From the NCBI GenBank assembly GCA_023391175.1, contig JAEWBL010000023.1, forward strand, positions 1 to 7,136: DNA of 7,136 bases, in the 5' to 3' direction. The notes beneath the pieces were generated by a model. That model saw only the letters and a program-made list of their open reading frames with translations, did not search any database and had not been told where the DNA came from. The translations under genes and the position numbers were made by a program. Origin of the DNA: Pseudomonadota bacterium (GTDB lineage Bacteria > Pseudomonadota > Alphaproteobacteria > Rhizobiales > Xanthobacteraceae). Positions 1 through 6,805 of this stretch are shown here, in pieces. Within the stretch, counting starts at the first letter, position 1; each line of letters begins with the position of its first letter.

Positions 1-143
1 AGGAACTGCTGAAGGAAACAAATCTCAACATTGCCCAGATTGCCCAGAAGGTGGGCTACAACAATGTTCACAGCTTCATGCGCTTCTTTAAAAAATACGA
101 GGGAATTACTCCCGGTGATTACCGGAACAAGTTGACAAATTAG
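1..143 (+). CDS. AraC-family transcriptional regulator, C-terminal end only (5' truncated by window)
   Basis: The reading frame starts at base 3 and runs 46 codons to a TAG stop at 141-143. It encodes the second helix-turn-helix of an AraC/XylS DNA-binding domain: NIAQIAQKVGY at fragment residues 9-19, then the FMRFFKKYEGITPGDYR signature at 25-41. The pattern [IV]AxxVGYxxxxxFxRxFKKxxGxTPxxYR marks the end of this family, and the stop falls five residues after it, so the 3' end looks intact. The N-terminal sensing region lies outside the window, so the signal it answers to cannot be told; it could be a cupin-type regulator or a YesN-like response regulator. Its GC content (about 43%) is above that of the next gene. 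No clear intrinsic terminator follows it. Family assignment is secure; the regulated target is unknown. Confidence 0.88.
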   Translation, partial: ELLKETNLNIAQIAQKVGYNNVHSFMRFFKKYEGITPGDYRNKLTN

Positions 144-200
144 AATAAAAAAGTATTCAATCCAATAAAACGAAAAACCAATTAAGTATAGTAAGTTTCT

Positions 201-229
201 TTAATAATTGATAAAATTAGTTATATTAT
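201..229 (+). promoter_or_regulatory. Weak candidate promoter for the msmR-like regulator
   Basis: The non-coding stretch 144-346 is very AT-rich and holds no ORF I can support. The best sigma-A-like pair is TTAATA (201-206) and TATTAT (224-229), 17 bp apart, with 4/6 and 5/6 consensus matches. It would give a leader of about 110 nt before the TTG start at 347. An all-AT inverted repeat, TTTAATAA (200-207) and TTATTAAA (226-233), overlaps it. In DNA this AT-rich such matches arise easily by chance, so this is a tentative call. Confidence 0.25.
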
Positions 230-333
230 TAAACCAAAACTGTAGTTGATTAAACTAACCCATCAACATTGTGTATCAGAATAATATTCTAAATAATGAA
301 CTAGCTGTTGTACTGTAACTTAATTTACCTATT

Positions 334-341
334 GGGGTGAT
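334..341 (+). promoter_or_regulatory. Ribosome binding site that fixes a TTG start
   Basis: GGGGTGAT at 334-341 pairs with the 3' end of 16S rRNA through the GGTGAT extension of the Shine-Dalgarno sequence, rather than through the usual AGGAGG core. It ends 5 nt before TTG at 347-349. No ATG in the same frame lies near it. The next in-frame ATG (codon 31, base 437) would cut into the start of the sensing domain. This supports TTG as the true start. Confidence 0.7.
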
Positions 342-346
342 AGCAT

Positions 347-1231
347 TTGAATCCTAAGTTCACGAATTCAGCAAGGTATAAATGTCTTGAATACTTGAAA
401 AAGCATTCTGTTGATTTATTTTTAAGCTATTGCGGCATGGAAGAATGTGACCCTGGCCATTCCTATGGTCCAATAAGCAGAACAGAATATTTAATTCACT
501 ATATCCTTAGTGGTAAGGGAGTATTTGAAGCTGACGGTAAAATCTATTATCTTGGAAAAAATGATGCATTTATAATTTATCCTGATGAGACAACCTTCTA
601 TCAGGCTGATCTGGAGGAACCCTGGACATATATTTGGATCGGGTTTGGAGGCGTCAAGGCCGAGTCCTGCCTGAAACATGCTTCTTTAAGTAAATCAAAA
701 AGAACAGCAAAGTTTAAATGTGAAAAGCAATTATATGACTGTGTAAAAGGTATGTTGAACGCAAGTCAGCTTACATATGCTAATGACTTGAAAAGGGAAG
801 GTTATCTTTTCATGTTTTTGGCACATTTAATTGATGAAAATCATGATTCAAATTCACAATACGGTCTCCATGATTATCCTTTTCATGTTTACGTTCAGCA
901 TGCCCTTGAATTTATTGACCACAATTATTATAAGGATATAAAGATTAATGATATAGCAAATTATATAGGAATCGACCGGAGCTACCTCACCAATGTATTC
1001 AAGAAAATCATGTTTATATCACCACAGCAGTATTTAGTTAATTATCGTTTGGACAAGGCTTGTAATCTCCTTAAAACAACCACTCTCCCTGTAAATAATA
1101 TAGCATCTGAAGTAGGTTACCCTGATGCATTGACCTTTTCTAAAATTTTTAAAATAAATTATAAATTAAGCCCAAAATCTTACCGGGAACAACATGAAGA
1201 ACTGGTTCAATCTGATATGAAGGGAAAATAA
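347..1231 (+). CDS. AraC-family sugar-responsive regulator (MsmR/RafR-like), probable activator of the alpha-galactoside operon
   Basis: This 294-residue protein has the standard two-part AraC layout and full family length. Residues about 28-100 form the cupin-like sugar-binding arm and barrel, with the run CGMEECDPGHSYGPISR (29-45), LHYxxxGKGxF-like HYILSGKGVF (51-60), a FIIYPDE turn (75-81) and PWTYIWIGFGG (92-102), typical of regulators of the MsmR/RafR type. Residues about 183-283 form the DNA-binding domain: first helix-turn-helix at 199-220 (IKINDIANYIGIDRSYLTNV), second at 248-270 (NNIASEVGYPD... FSKIFK), closing with SPKSYREQ. It has no signal peptide or membrane segment, so it acts in the cytoplasm on DNA. 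Translation starts at TTG with a GGGGTGAT ribosome binding site. It converges on the alpha-galactosidase gene across a 39-bp gap. The sequence shows an AraC regulator; that it controls the neighbouring operon is inferred from synteny with msm/raf loci and from the paired direct repeats at 6756-6793. GC content is low, roughly a third in the parts I counted. Confidence 0.85.
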   Translation: MNPKFTNSARYKCLEYLKKHSVDLFLSYCGMEECDPGHSYGPISRTEYLIHYILSGKGVFEADGKIYYLGKNDAFIIYPDETTFYQADLEEPWTYIWIGFGGVKAESCLKHASLSKSKRTAKFKCEKQLYDCVKGMLNASQLTYANDLKREGYLFMFLAHLIDENHDSNSQYGLHDYPFHVYVQHALEFIDHNYYKDIKINDIANYIGIDRSYLTNVFKKIMFISPQQYLVNYRLDKACNLLKTTTLPVNNIASEVGYPDALTFSKIFKINYKLSPKSYREQHEELVQSDMKGK

Positions 1232-1259
1232 TAAGGAACCAATTAGTTCGAACAATAAA

Positions 1260-1291
1260 ACTGAGGGACATCATAGTCTCTCAGTCTTTTC
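1260..1291 (+). terminator. Intrinsic terminator shared by convergent genes, overlapping the aga stop codon
   Basis: ACTGAGGGA (1260-1268) pairs with TCTCTCAGT (1277-1285) to give a 9-bp stem with one G-U pair and an 8-nt loop. It is followed by CTTTTCTC on the plus strand. On the minus strand the same G-U position becomes an A-C mismatch, and the downstream tail is TTTATTGTT, so the hairpin is best formed by the regulator's transcript but may act in both directions. The stop codon of the alpha-galactosidase gene (TGA, 1273-1271) lies in the loop, and its codons for the last few residues form one arm. Confidence 0.75.
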
Positions 1292-3493
1292 TCTTAAGTA
1301 GTATATAATTGATGAAAAATCAGAACTATTGTTACATAATTCTTTATCGTCAATAACTATACCGATATTCATTAATTCATCCCCAAAACAGGAAATCATT
1401 TGGTTATTATTTATTATATATTTTTTGTTATTGTCCAATCCAACCAATTTAAGTCTATTCCAGCCCTCATTGGCACGGTTCAATACTTTGTAATATCCTG
1501 CCAGAGCTTCAGTCTGGTCTTCCGATACAACGATCCAGGCGGTTACATTGTTTTCAAATGGACTTAGCAGTCTATAAAATGTACCGTTAAGAATTAAATC
1601 CCTATGTTCTTTATAAAATGCAACCTGTGATTTAACCTTCTCTTTCTCTTTATCAGTTAGTGCAGTTAAATCAAGCTCATAACCAAAAACTCCAAAGAAA
1701 GCAACATTTGCTCTTGTCTCGATAGGTGTAGACCTTCCAATCTGGATATTCGGGCTTACCGATACATGTGCACCCATACTGCTTAGAGGATAAACCATTG
1801 ATGTTCCATACTGAATTTTAAGCCGTTCAATAGCATCAGTATCGTCGCTTGTCCAGGTTTGTGGAGCAAACGACAGTATTCCCGGGTCAAATCTGGCTCC
1901 GCCGCTTGAGCAGGATTCGAACAGAATATGTGGGAATCTTGCTGTTAACCTGGTATATAGTTCATAAACACCCAGAATGTATTGGTGGAATACCTTACCC
2001 TGGTTTTTTGCTGTTTTGTCCTTTGAATAGCACTCAGTAATATATCTGTTCATATCCCACTTTACATATGAAATTTTAGCTTCACTCAGTACCTTCTCTA
2101 ACAATTTGTATATGTAATCAACAACTTCTAATCGGGAAAAATCCAATACATATTGATTTCTTGATGGAGAGCAGCTTCGTGCCGGAGTTGAAATTATCCA
2201 ATCCGGATGCGCTCTGTACAGGTCACTGTCCTTGTTTACCATTTCTGGTTCGAACCATAGCCCAAACTTCATTCCCATTGCCTCTACCTTATCAGCAAGT
2301 CCAGTAATACCCCCCGGTAGTTTCTCAAAATTGACGACATACCAGTCTCCCAGCCCAGCCTTATCATTATCACGCCTGCCAAACCATCCGTCATCCAGAA
2401 CAAAAAGTTCCATCCCCAGTTCTTTTGCAGCTTTAGCAATACTAAGTATTTTTTCTTCAGTAAAATCCATTTCTGTTGCTTCCCAATTGTTTATAAGAAC
2501 CGGTCTTGCTAAGTCCCTCCAGTGTCCCCGGGCAAGGTGTCTGCGGTACAGCTTGTGAAATGTCTGGCTCATTTTATTCAGTCCTTTATCTGAATATACC
2601 ATCACAGCTTCAGGCGCCTGGAACATTTCTCCCTTTTGAAGCTCCCACTCAAAAGTGTCCGGATGAATTCCCAGCATAACTCGTGTCATATCAAAAGTAT
2701 CAACTTCAACCTGCTCAAGGTGGTTTCCACTGTATATGAGGCTAAAACCATAAGCCTCGCCGCTAAATTCGTCTGTATTATACCTCTTTAGTGAAATAAA
2801 AGGATTATGTTCGGCACTGCTTATTCCTCTCATACTGTATATTCCCTGTATTCCAGTTTCAAGGCGTCTGCTTTTAATATATCTTTCCCTGGACCAGGCC
2901 CCCGCCAGATGGAGCATATCAAACTCTTTATCAGGTAAATCAATACTGGCACTCATAAGCCTTTCTATAACTATCGGGGGGTCCCCTTTATGTTCTATTC
3001 GAACACTGCGGGTTATAACCGGATAATCTCTGAAAATACTGTAATATAAATGCATTTGTGTATCAGTTACGTTATCATATAGTATAATTTCGAGAGTTTC
3101 TACCTCTTGCGGTGCCTGGACATAAGTCGAAGGTAACCCTGGTAAACCGTTCTTGCCTAAATAGCTCTTATGACTTTGATATTCAAAGCAGGAAATCTTG
3201 CTTCCATTTATCTGTTTAATTTCAAATGAGGGATAATGGAAATCCGTTGTACCATACGAGGGGTATTCCTGCATTGTATGCTGCAAAGAGAACGAAGGAT
3301 CATCTTCATACACATACGCCGCTAATGATCTGGGCTTACCTCGTAACAAGTGTCTGAAGGACTCCCTGTCATTGACTCTCTTACCAAAATATAAATTACC
3401 CAGTTGGTTATTTCGTAGTATTTGAATAATATAGCTTATATCGTTATTGTATATATGAAATTCCTGACTTTTTTCGTGATAGATAATTGGCAT
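1271..3493 (-). CDS. aga: Alpha-galactosidase, glycoside hydrolase family 36
   Basis: This enzyme hydrolyses terminal alpha-1,6-galactose from melibiose, raffinose and related sugars, with retention of configuration. At 740 residues it matches the length of bacterial tetrameric GH36 enzymes (about 730-740) and appears complete. Residues 1 to about 330 form the N-terminal beta-sandwich domain, about 331-640 the catalytic barrel and about 645-740 the C-terminal beta domain. Catalytic-site motifs are intact: NNWEAT (335-340), LDDGWFG (366-372), WFEPEM (413-418), KWDMNR with the predicted nucleophile Asp480 (478-483), ESCSSGG (526-532) and SDDTD with the predicted acid/base Asp550 (549-553). The 70-residue spacing between the two aspartates matches what I recall for the Geobacillus enzymes (478 and 548). 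There is no signal peptide, so it acts on sugar already imported. ATG follows an AGGAGGG site (3504-3498) by 4 nt, and the gene starts 18 nt after the second permease gene, so it is the last gene of the operon. Family is certain; natural substrate is inferred. Confidence 0.96.
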   Translation of the reverse strand: MPIIYHEKSQEFHIYNNDISYIIQILRNNQLGNLYFGKRVNDRESFRHLLRGKPRSLAAYVYEDDPSFSLQHTMQEYPSYGTTDFHYPSFEIKQINGSKISCFEYQSHKSYLGKNGLPGLPSTYVQAPQEVETLEIILYDNVTDTQMHLYYSIFRDYPVITRSVRIEHKGDPPIVIERLMSASIDLPDKEFDMLHLAGAWSRERYIKSRRLETGIQGIYSMRGISSAEHNPFISLKRYNTDEFSGEAYGFSLIYSGNHLEQVEVDTFDMTRVMLGIHPDTFEWELQKGEMFQAPEAVMVYSDKGLNKMSQTFHKLYRRHLARGHWRDLARPVLINNWEATEMDFTEEKILSIAKAAKELGMELFVLDDGWFGRRDNDKAGLGDWYVVNFEKLPGGITGLADKVEAMGMKFGLWFEPEMVNKDSDLYRAHPDWIISTPARSCSPSRNQYVLDFSRLEVVDYIYKLLEKVLSEAKISYVKWDMNRYITECYSKDKTAKNQGKVFHQYILGVYELYTRLTARFPHILFESCSSGGARFDPGILSFAPQTWTSDDTDAIERLKIQYGTSMVYPLSSMGAHVSVSPNIQIGRSTPIETRANVAFFGVFGYELDLTALTDKEKEKVKSQVAFYKEHRDLILNGTFYRLLSPFENNVTAWIVVSEDQTEALAGYYKVLNRANEGWNRLKLVGLDNNKKYIINNNQMISCFGDELMNIGIVIDDKELCNNSSDFSSIIYYLREKTERL

Positions 3494-3511
3494 TTAACCC
3501 TCCTAGGATGA

Positions 3512-4342
3512 TTACATCGTTAAGCCCGATGTAGTAACACTTTGCATAAATTGTTTCTGGAATAATACATAAATTAATATCATTGGCCATATTGCCAGAA
3601 CTGATGCTGCCATTAATCTTGGATAATTAACCGAGTAAGCACTTTGAATTTTGGCTAAAGCAGATGCAAGTGTGGCTGCATCGTTGCTTGAATTTACAAT
3701 AAGCGGCCACATAAGATTTTTAAAGGAAAAAAGTGCGGTGAAAATACTCAAGGCTACAAGTCCTGATCTGACAAGTGGCAGCATAATTTTAAAAAAAGTC
3801 TGTCCGATATTACACCCGTCAATTTTTGCTGACTGTTCCAGTTCAGCAGGTACCCCTTTAAAAAACTGTCTTAGCAGGAAGGTTCCGAAAGCGCTGACAA
3901 GTCCGGGAAAAACAAGTGCAAAAATTGTATTTCTTGCCCCAAGCTTGTCAACCATCATGTATTGTGGAATTATAAATATTTGTGTTGGAATCATCATTTG
4001 GAACAGTACAAGTCCAAAGCAAAAATCTCTTCCTGGAAACTTAAGTCTGGCAAATGCATAAGCTGCCATAGAACTGAACACTAAAGCGCAGGCTACATTT
4101 ATCAATATCATTGAAAAGGTATTGAAATAAAGACGTATGAAATTACTTTGTTCAATAGCCTGAAGATAGTTTTCAAACCTCCATTTTACCGGAAAAATTA
4201 CAAAAGGATTCATAGCTGTTGATTCAGCAACTGATTTAAATGAAGTTAATACCATCCACACAAAAGGCAGAATCATAATACATGAGCTCAATATAAGAAA
4301 CGAATGCATAGCTATAGAAAAAACCCTGTTTTTTGTAATCAT
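3512..4342 (-). CDS. Carbohydrate ABC transporter permease, MsmG/MalG type (CUT1 family)
   Basis: This is the second membrane subunit of a sugar importer. Its 276 residues carry about six hydrophobic segments (near 13-34, 75-97, 108-129, 138-158, 186-206 and 243-262), the usual fold of this family. The cytoplasmic coupling loop (EAA motif) that docks on the ATPase lies at 169-190: EQSAKIDGCN followed by FFKIMLPL, with the conserved Asp-Gly at 175-176. The N-terminal segment with PFVWMVLTSFK (26-36), and the pair YAFARLKFPGR (95-105), are typical of MalG-like subunits. It ends in TTSGLTM, as short family members do, so I see no truncation. The start at 4342 follows AAGGGGG (4356-4350), whose first bases are the last two of the upstream gene's TAA stop. 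The 12-nt gap suggests coupled translation with the first permease. Substrate is inferred from the adjacent galactosidase. Confidence 0.93.
   Translation of the reverse strand: MITKNRVFSIAMHSFLILSSCIMILPFVWMVLTSFKSVAESTAMNPFVIFPVKWRFENYLQAIEQSNFIRLYFNTFSMILINVACALVFSSMAAYAFARLKFPGRDFCFGLVLFQMMIPTQIFIIPQYMMVDKLGARNTIFALVFPGLVSAFGTFLLRQFFKGVPAELEQSAKIDGCNIGQTFFKIMLPLVRSGLVALSIFTALFSFKNLMWPLIVNSSNDAATLASALAKIQSAYSVNYPRLMAASVLAIWPMILIYVLFQKQFMQSVTTSGLTM
3513..3533 (-). other. Hairpin spanning the stop codon of the msmG-like gene
   Basis: In the operon transcript TACATCG (3533-3527) and CGATGTA (3519-3513) can form a perfect 7-bp stem with a 7-nt loop. The 3' arm includes the first two bases of the permease stop codon, and the stem ends 8 nt before the AGGAGGG site of the galactosidase gene. 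No U-tract follows, so it is not an ordinary terminator. It might influence coupling or mRNA decay, but a 7-bp stem can occur by chance. Confidence 0.45.
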
Positions 4343-4354
4343 TAGAACGCCCCC

Positions 4355-5257
4355 TTAAACATAATTAACCCATTTGTTTTGTAATTTTACCTGTATGACT
4401 GTTATAATAGAAATTATTACAAGCAAAAGTATAACAATTGCAGATCCGTAACCTTTATCCATATACTTAAATGAGTTATTATAAAATAAATACACCAGGG
4501 AAACCGTTTTATCGTATGACGGGTTATTTACGGCAACCATCATGTAGATTACGTCAAACACCTGCATACACTGTATAATTGAGGTTATAACAACGAAGAA
4601 TATCTGTGATGAAACCATAGGTAATGTAATTTTGAAGAATTGTACTACCGCATTTGCACCATCAATGTTGGATGCCTCATAATAAACTCGTGGTATCTCC
4701 TGTAAGCCAGCTAATATTAGCACCATATTATAACCGGCTGAACTCCAGATTCCGATAATAGCAATAGATATCATCGCTATTTTAGGATTATCAATCCATT
4801 TTACCGAATCAAACCCTATTTTATTTAGGGTAACATTTATCAATCCGAAATTATAATTGTACAACCATCTCCAAAGCATGGTTACTGCTGCGGGAGTTGC
4901 TATTACGGGAATATAATAAATTGCCCTGTAAAGGTTCTGACCCTTTAATTTATTGTTCATTAATACTGCTAAAACTGCTGAAATAAACACTCCCAGCGGT
5001 ACTACCAATATTGTATATTTGAAGGTATTTAATACTGCATACCATACCTGATGATCGTTAAACATTCTCTGATAATTTCCAAAGCCTATAAAAATATTAT
5101 TCCGTCCGAAATCACCGCTCTTAAAAAAACTCATATAAAAAGTTTGTATTGCCGGATAAATATTCAAAATTATAAGCCCGACAACTGTAGGAGCTATTAA
5201 AAACCAACCCCAGAACCACTCATTTAATTTCGACTTATTGCATAGTTGACCTTTCAT
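4355..5257 (-). CDS. Carbohydrate ABC transporter permease, MsmF/MalF type (CUT1 family)
   Basis: This is the first membrane subunit of the sugar importer, pairing with the product of 4342-3512. It has 300 residues and about six membrane segments (near 15-35, 78-100, 112-133, 160-184, 215-238 and 272-290), without the large extra periplasmic loop of enteric MalF, as is normal in Gram-positive homologues. The EAA loop reads YYEASNIDGANAVVQFFKI (192-210) then TLPM, with the conserved Glu194-Ala195 and Asp199-Gly200-Ala201, so it should be able to bind an ATPase. The IAPTVVGLIILNIYPA stretch (21-36), and YRAIYYIPVI (110-119), are characteristic of the family. The start at 5257 has a strong AGGAGG site (5273-5268) 10 nt upstream. 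It follows the binding-protein gene after a 95-nt gap that holds a stable hairpin. Transport of alpha-galactosides is inferred from context. Confidence 0.93.
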   Translation of the reverse strand: MKGQLCNKSKLNEWFWGWFLIAPTVVGLIILNIYPAIQTFYMSFFKSGDFGRNNIFIGFGNYQRMFNDHQVWYAVLNTFKYTILVVPLGVFISAVLAVLMNNKLKGQNLYRAIYYIPVIATPAAVTMLWRWLYNYNFGLINVTLNKIGFDSVKWIDNPKIAMISIAIIGIWSSAGYNMVLILAGLQEIPRVYYEASNIDGANAVVQFFKITLPMVSSQIFFVVITSIIQCMQVFDVIYMMVAVNNPSYDKTVSLVYLFYNNSFKYMDKGYGSAIVILLLVIISIITVIQVKLQNKWVNYV

Positions 5258-5293
5258 ATGATTACTTCCTCCTGTTGGGCTTAATTATTACAA

Positions 5294-5327
5294 TTTACGC
5301 GGCAGCCTAAAGGGACTGCCGCATAAA
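5294..5327 (-). other. Strong intercistronic mRNA hairpin between binding-protein and permease genes
   Basis: The minus-strand transcript can form a 14-bp stem, arms 5327-5314 and 5307-5294, with a 6-nt loop (CCUUUA). Its core is GCGGCAG paired with CUGCCGC. Two of the 14 pairs are G-U in the operon transcript but would be A-C mismatches in a plus-strand RNA, so the structure suits the operon mRNA. It is followed by AU-rich sequence without a clean U-tract, so it is more likely an mRNA-stabilising or partial attenuating element than a full terminator. Its position after the first gene matches operons in which the binding protein is made in excess over the membrane subunits. Confidence 0.75.
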
Positions 5328-5352
5328 CCTATTGACCCTTTATTGTTATATG

Positions 5353-6681
5353 TTATTTTTCCTGAGCCAGGCTGTCATTCATGATTTTTGCTGCGTCCTT
5401 ACAAGCTTGTTCAACGGTTTTTTCTCCTGTGAATGCGCCCTTTAATGCCTCATAGCACTTATCCTCCCAAACTGCCGTCAGATTTGAGTAAGGTCTGATT
5501 TGGGCGTATTGAACCATATCTAAGAAACACTTAATGTTAAAGGTTTTATTTGAATTAACCCATGCATCCGCAGTTCCATTCAAGGCAGATATAGCTACAC
5601 CAAGCTCTGCCTGTCTTGTTTGACCCTCTTTTGAGCCAAGATACTCAACCCACTTCCATGCTGCATCAGCATTCTTTGTATTTGGAGCAATTGCAATACC
5701 TAAACCATTGAATATAGACGCTTTTCCGCCGCTTGGGGACTTAGGAAGAACAGCCACATCAAAATTCTTTGCCATGTATTCGTTTGAAGTAAAACCTGAG
5801 AGGTTCCATGACCCGAAGAAACCCATAGCTGCAAGTCCATTTTGCATATCCTGTGCACGTTCAGCATCATCGTACACTTCTGGTGATAAACCTTCCTTAA
5901 CAAACTTCACATAGAAATCCATCGCTTCTATGGTCTTAGGATCATCATAGCCTGACTTTTTGTCACTTGTAATTACAGTACCACCGTTTTGATATATAAA
6001 ATTATAGAAGCCTTCCTGATTATGAAGTGGAGCAAGGAAGCCATACTGTGATTTATCTGCTTTAGTGAGCTTTTTAGCAGCATTATACAAGTCATTCCAT
6101 GTCCATGCATCATCCGGGTATTTTACACCTGCAGCATCAAACATAGTTTTGTTGTACCATAAGCCAATAGTGTCAAAATCCTTTGGAATTCCATATTGTT
6201 TTCCATTAAGGCTATAAATTTGAACCAGCCCCTTAGGAAAATTACCCATTTTTACTTTTTCACTTGAAGCTAATTTATCTGTCAAATCCATCAGCATGTT
6301 TTGTGAAGCGAATTTATAAATATTATTAGAGTGCATCCAGAAAGTATCAGGTAAAGTTCCTGCTGCTGCAGCGGCATCAAGGGCTGTCCAATAATCATTC
6401 CATCCATTTACCTGTAATTCAATGTTTATTCCTGGATTAGCCTTTGTAAACTCATCTGCCATTGTTTTAATACCAACTGCCTGGTTGGAATCCCAGAGAC
6501 CATATGTAAGTGTAACAGGTTCAGTAGAAGTTTCACTTGTGGCAGCAGTTGATGATGCAGCCTTAGACAGTTCGGTCGACTTTGTTGCTTCTGCAGAAGT
6601 TGAACCGCCTCCACACCCAACCAATGCAGTTGATAGTATTAATGATAATACTAAACCAACAATCAGAACTTTTCGTTTCAT
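5353..6681 (-). CDS. Sugar-binding lipoprotein of an ABC importer (MsmE-like, CUT1 family)
   Basis: This is the extracellular receptor of the importer, tethered to the membrane by lipid. Its 442 residues are typical for the family. The N-terminus is MKRK followed by a hydrophobic stretch to about residue 20 and the lipobox LVGC with the lipidated Cys23. A Gly-, Ser- and Thr-rich linker (about 24-54) joins the anchor to the domain. The extracellular solute-binding fold follows, with VTLTYGLWD (56-64), FTKANPGINIELQ (78-90), DTFWMHSN (112-119), YGIPKDFDTIGLWYNKTMFDAAG (163-185) and AWTWNDLYNAAKKLT (192-206), all hallmarks of the family. Trp residues likely to stack on sugar are plentiful. The start at 6681 follows AGGAGG (6694-6689) by 7 nt. 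As first gene of the operon it has its own promoter region upstream and a stabilising hairpin downstream. Alpha-galactoside specificity is inferred only from the neighbouring GH36 gene and from the regulator. Confidence 0.94.
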   Translation of the reverse strand: MKRKVLIVGLVLSLILSTALVGCGGGSTSAEATKSTELSKAASSTAATSETSTEPVTLTYGLWDSNQAVGIKTMADEFTKANPGINIELQVNGWNDYWTALDAAAAAGTLPDTFWMHSNNIYKFASQNMLMDLTDKLASSEKVKMGNFPKGLVQIYSLNGKQYGIPKDFDTIGLWYNKTMFDAAGVKYPDDAWTWNDLYNAAKKLTKADKSQYGFLAPLHNQEGFYNFIYQNGGTVITSDKKSGYDDPKTIEAMDFYVKFVKEGLSPEVYDDAERAQDMQNGLAAMGFFGSWNLSGFTSNEYMAKNFDVAVLPKSPSGGKASIFNGLGIAIAPNTKNADAAWKWVEYLGSKEGQTRQAELGVAISALNGTADAWVNSNKTFNIKCFLDMVQYAQIRPYSNLTAVWEDKCYEALKGAFTGEKTVEQACKDAAKIMNDSLAQEK

Positions 6682-6720
6682 AATGTATCCTCCTTTATTT
6701 TATGGCTTTTGACCACGTTA

Positions 6721-6735
6721 TGTAATTATAATACA
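6721..6735. promoter_or_regulatory. Short dyad overlapping the -10 box
   Basis: TGTA and TACA arms separated by 7 bp, read from either strand, enclose the TATAAT hexamer of the operon promoter. This could be a binding site for a second regulator, such as a repressor, but the arms are only 4 bp and the centre is imperfect. It does not match the CcpA cre consensus. Confidence 0.2.
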
Positions 6736-6753
6736 TTGATATGGGGTTACACA
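6725..6753 (-). promoter_or_regulatory. Activator-dependent promoter of the transporter/alpha-galactosidase operon
   Basis: A perfect TATAAT (6730-6725) lies 17 bp downstream of TGTGTA (6753-6748), which matches the -35 consensus at only two positions, and no TG extension precedes the -10. Transcription would start near 6718, giving a leader of about 37 nt before the AGGAGG site and ATG at 6681. A good -10 with a poor -35 is typical of promoters that need an activator bound next to the -35 region, and such a site is present (6756-6793). Confidence 0.6.
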
Positions 6754-6755
6754 GA

Positions 6756-6793
6756 ATGGAATAATGTGTTGGCTATATGGAATAATGTGAAGG
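6756..6793 (-). promoter_or_regulatory. Paired direct-repeat operator, likely AraC-family activator site
   Basis: Two 17-bp units (6756-6772 and 6777-6793) share 15 bases. Read on the plus strand each is ATGGAATAATGTG, two variable bases, then GG. Their starts are exactly 21 bp apart, so both face the same side of the helix. With a start site near 6718 they span about -38 to -54 and -59 to -75, and the nearer unit ends 2 bp from the -35 hexamer. Direct half-sites two turns apart beside a weak -35 are the classic arrangement for AraC-type activators (compare araI1 and araI2). The regulator at 347-1231 is the likely ligand, by inference. Confidence 0.75.
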
Positions 6794-6805
6794 GAAAATT
6801 ACTAT

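Noticed and set aside
271..300. AATAAT-containing stretches upstream of the regulator as a second copy of the operator
   Set aside because: Only the AATAAT core is shared and the two copies are 12 bp apart, not 21.
2232..2558. 108-codon plus-strand open frame inside the alpha-galactosidase gene
   Set aside because: It is antisense to the conserved catalytic barrel; its low-complexity Ser/Pro-rich product is typical of a shadow frame.
6422..6712. 96-codon plus-strand open frame opposite the binding-protein N-terminus
   Set aside because: It mirrors the lipoprotein gene, runs through its ribosome binding site, and shows no domain or ribosome binding site of its own.
6735..6750. Possible CcpA catabolite (cre) site near the operon promoter
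   Set aside because: The TGTAA...TATCA stretch lacks the central CG and the correct spacing of the cre consensus.
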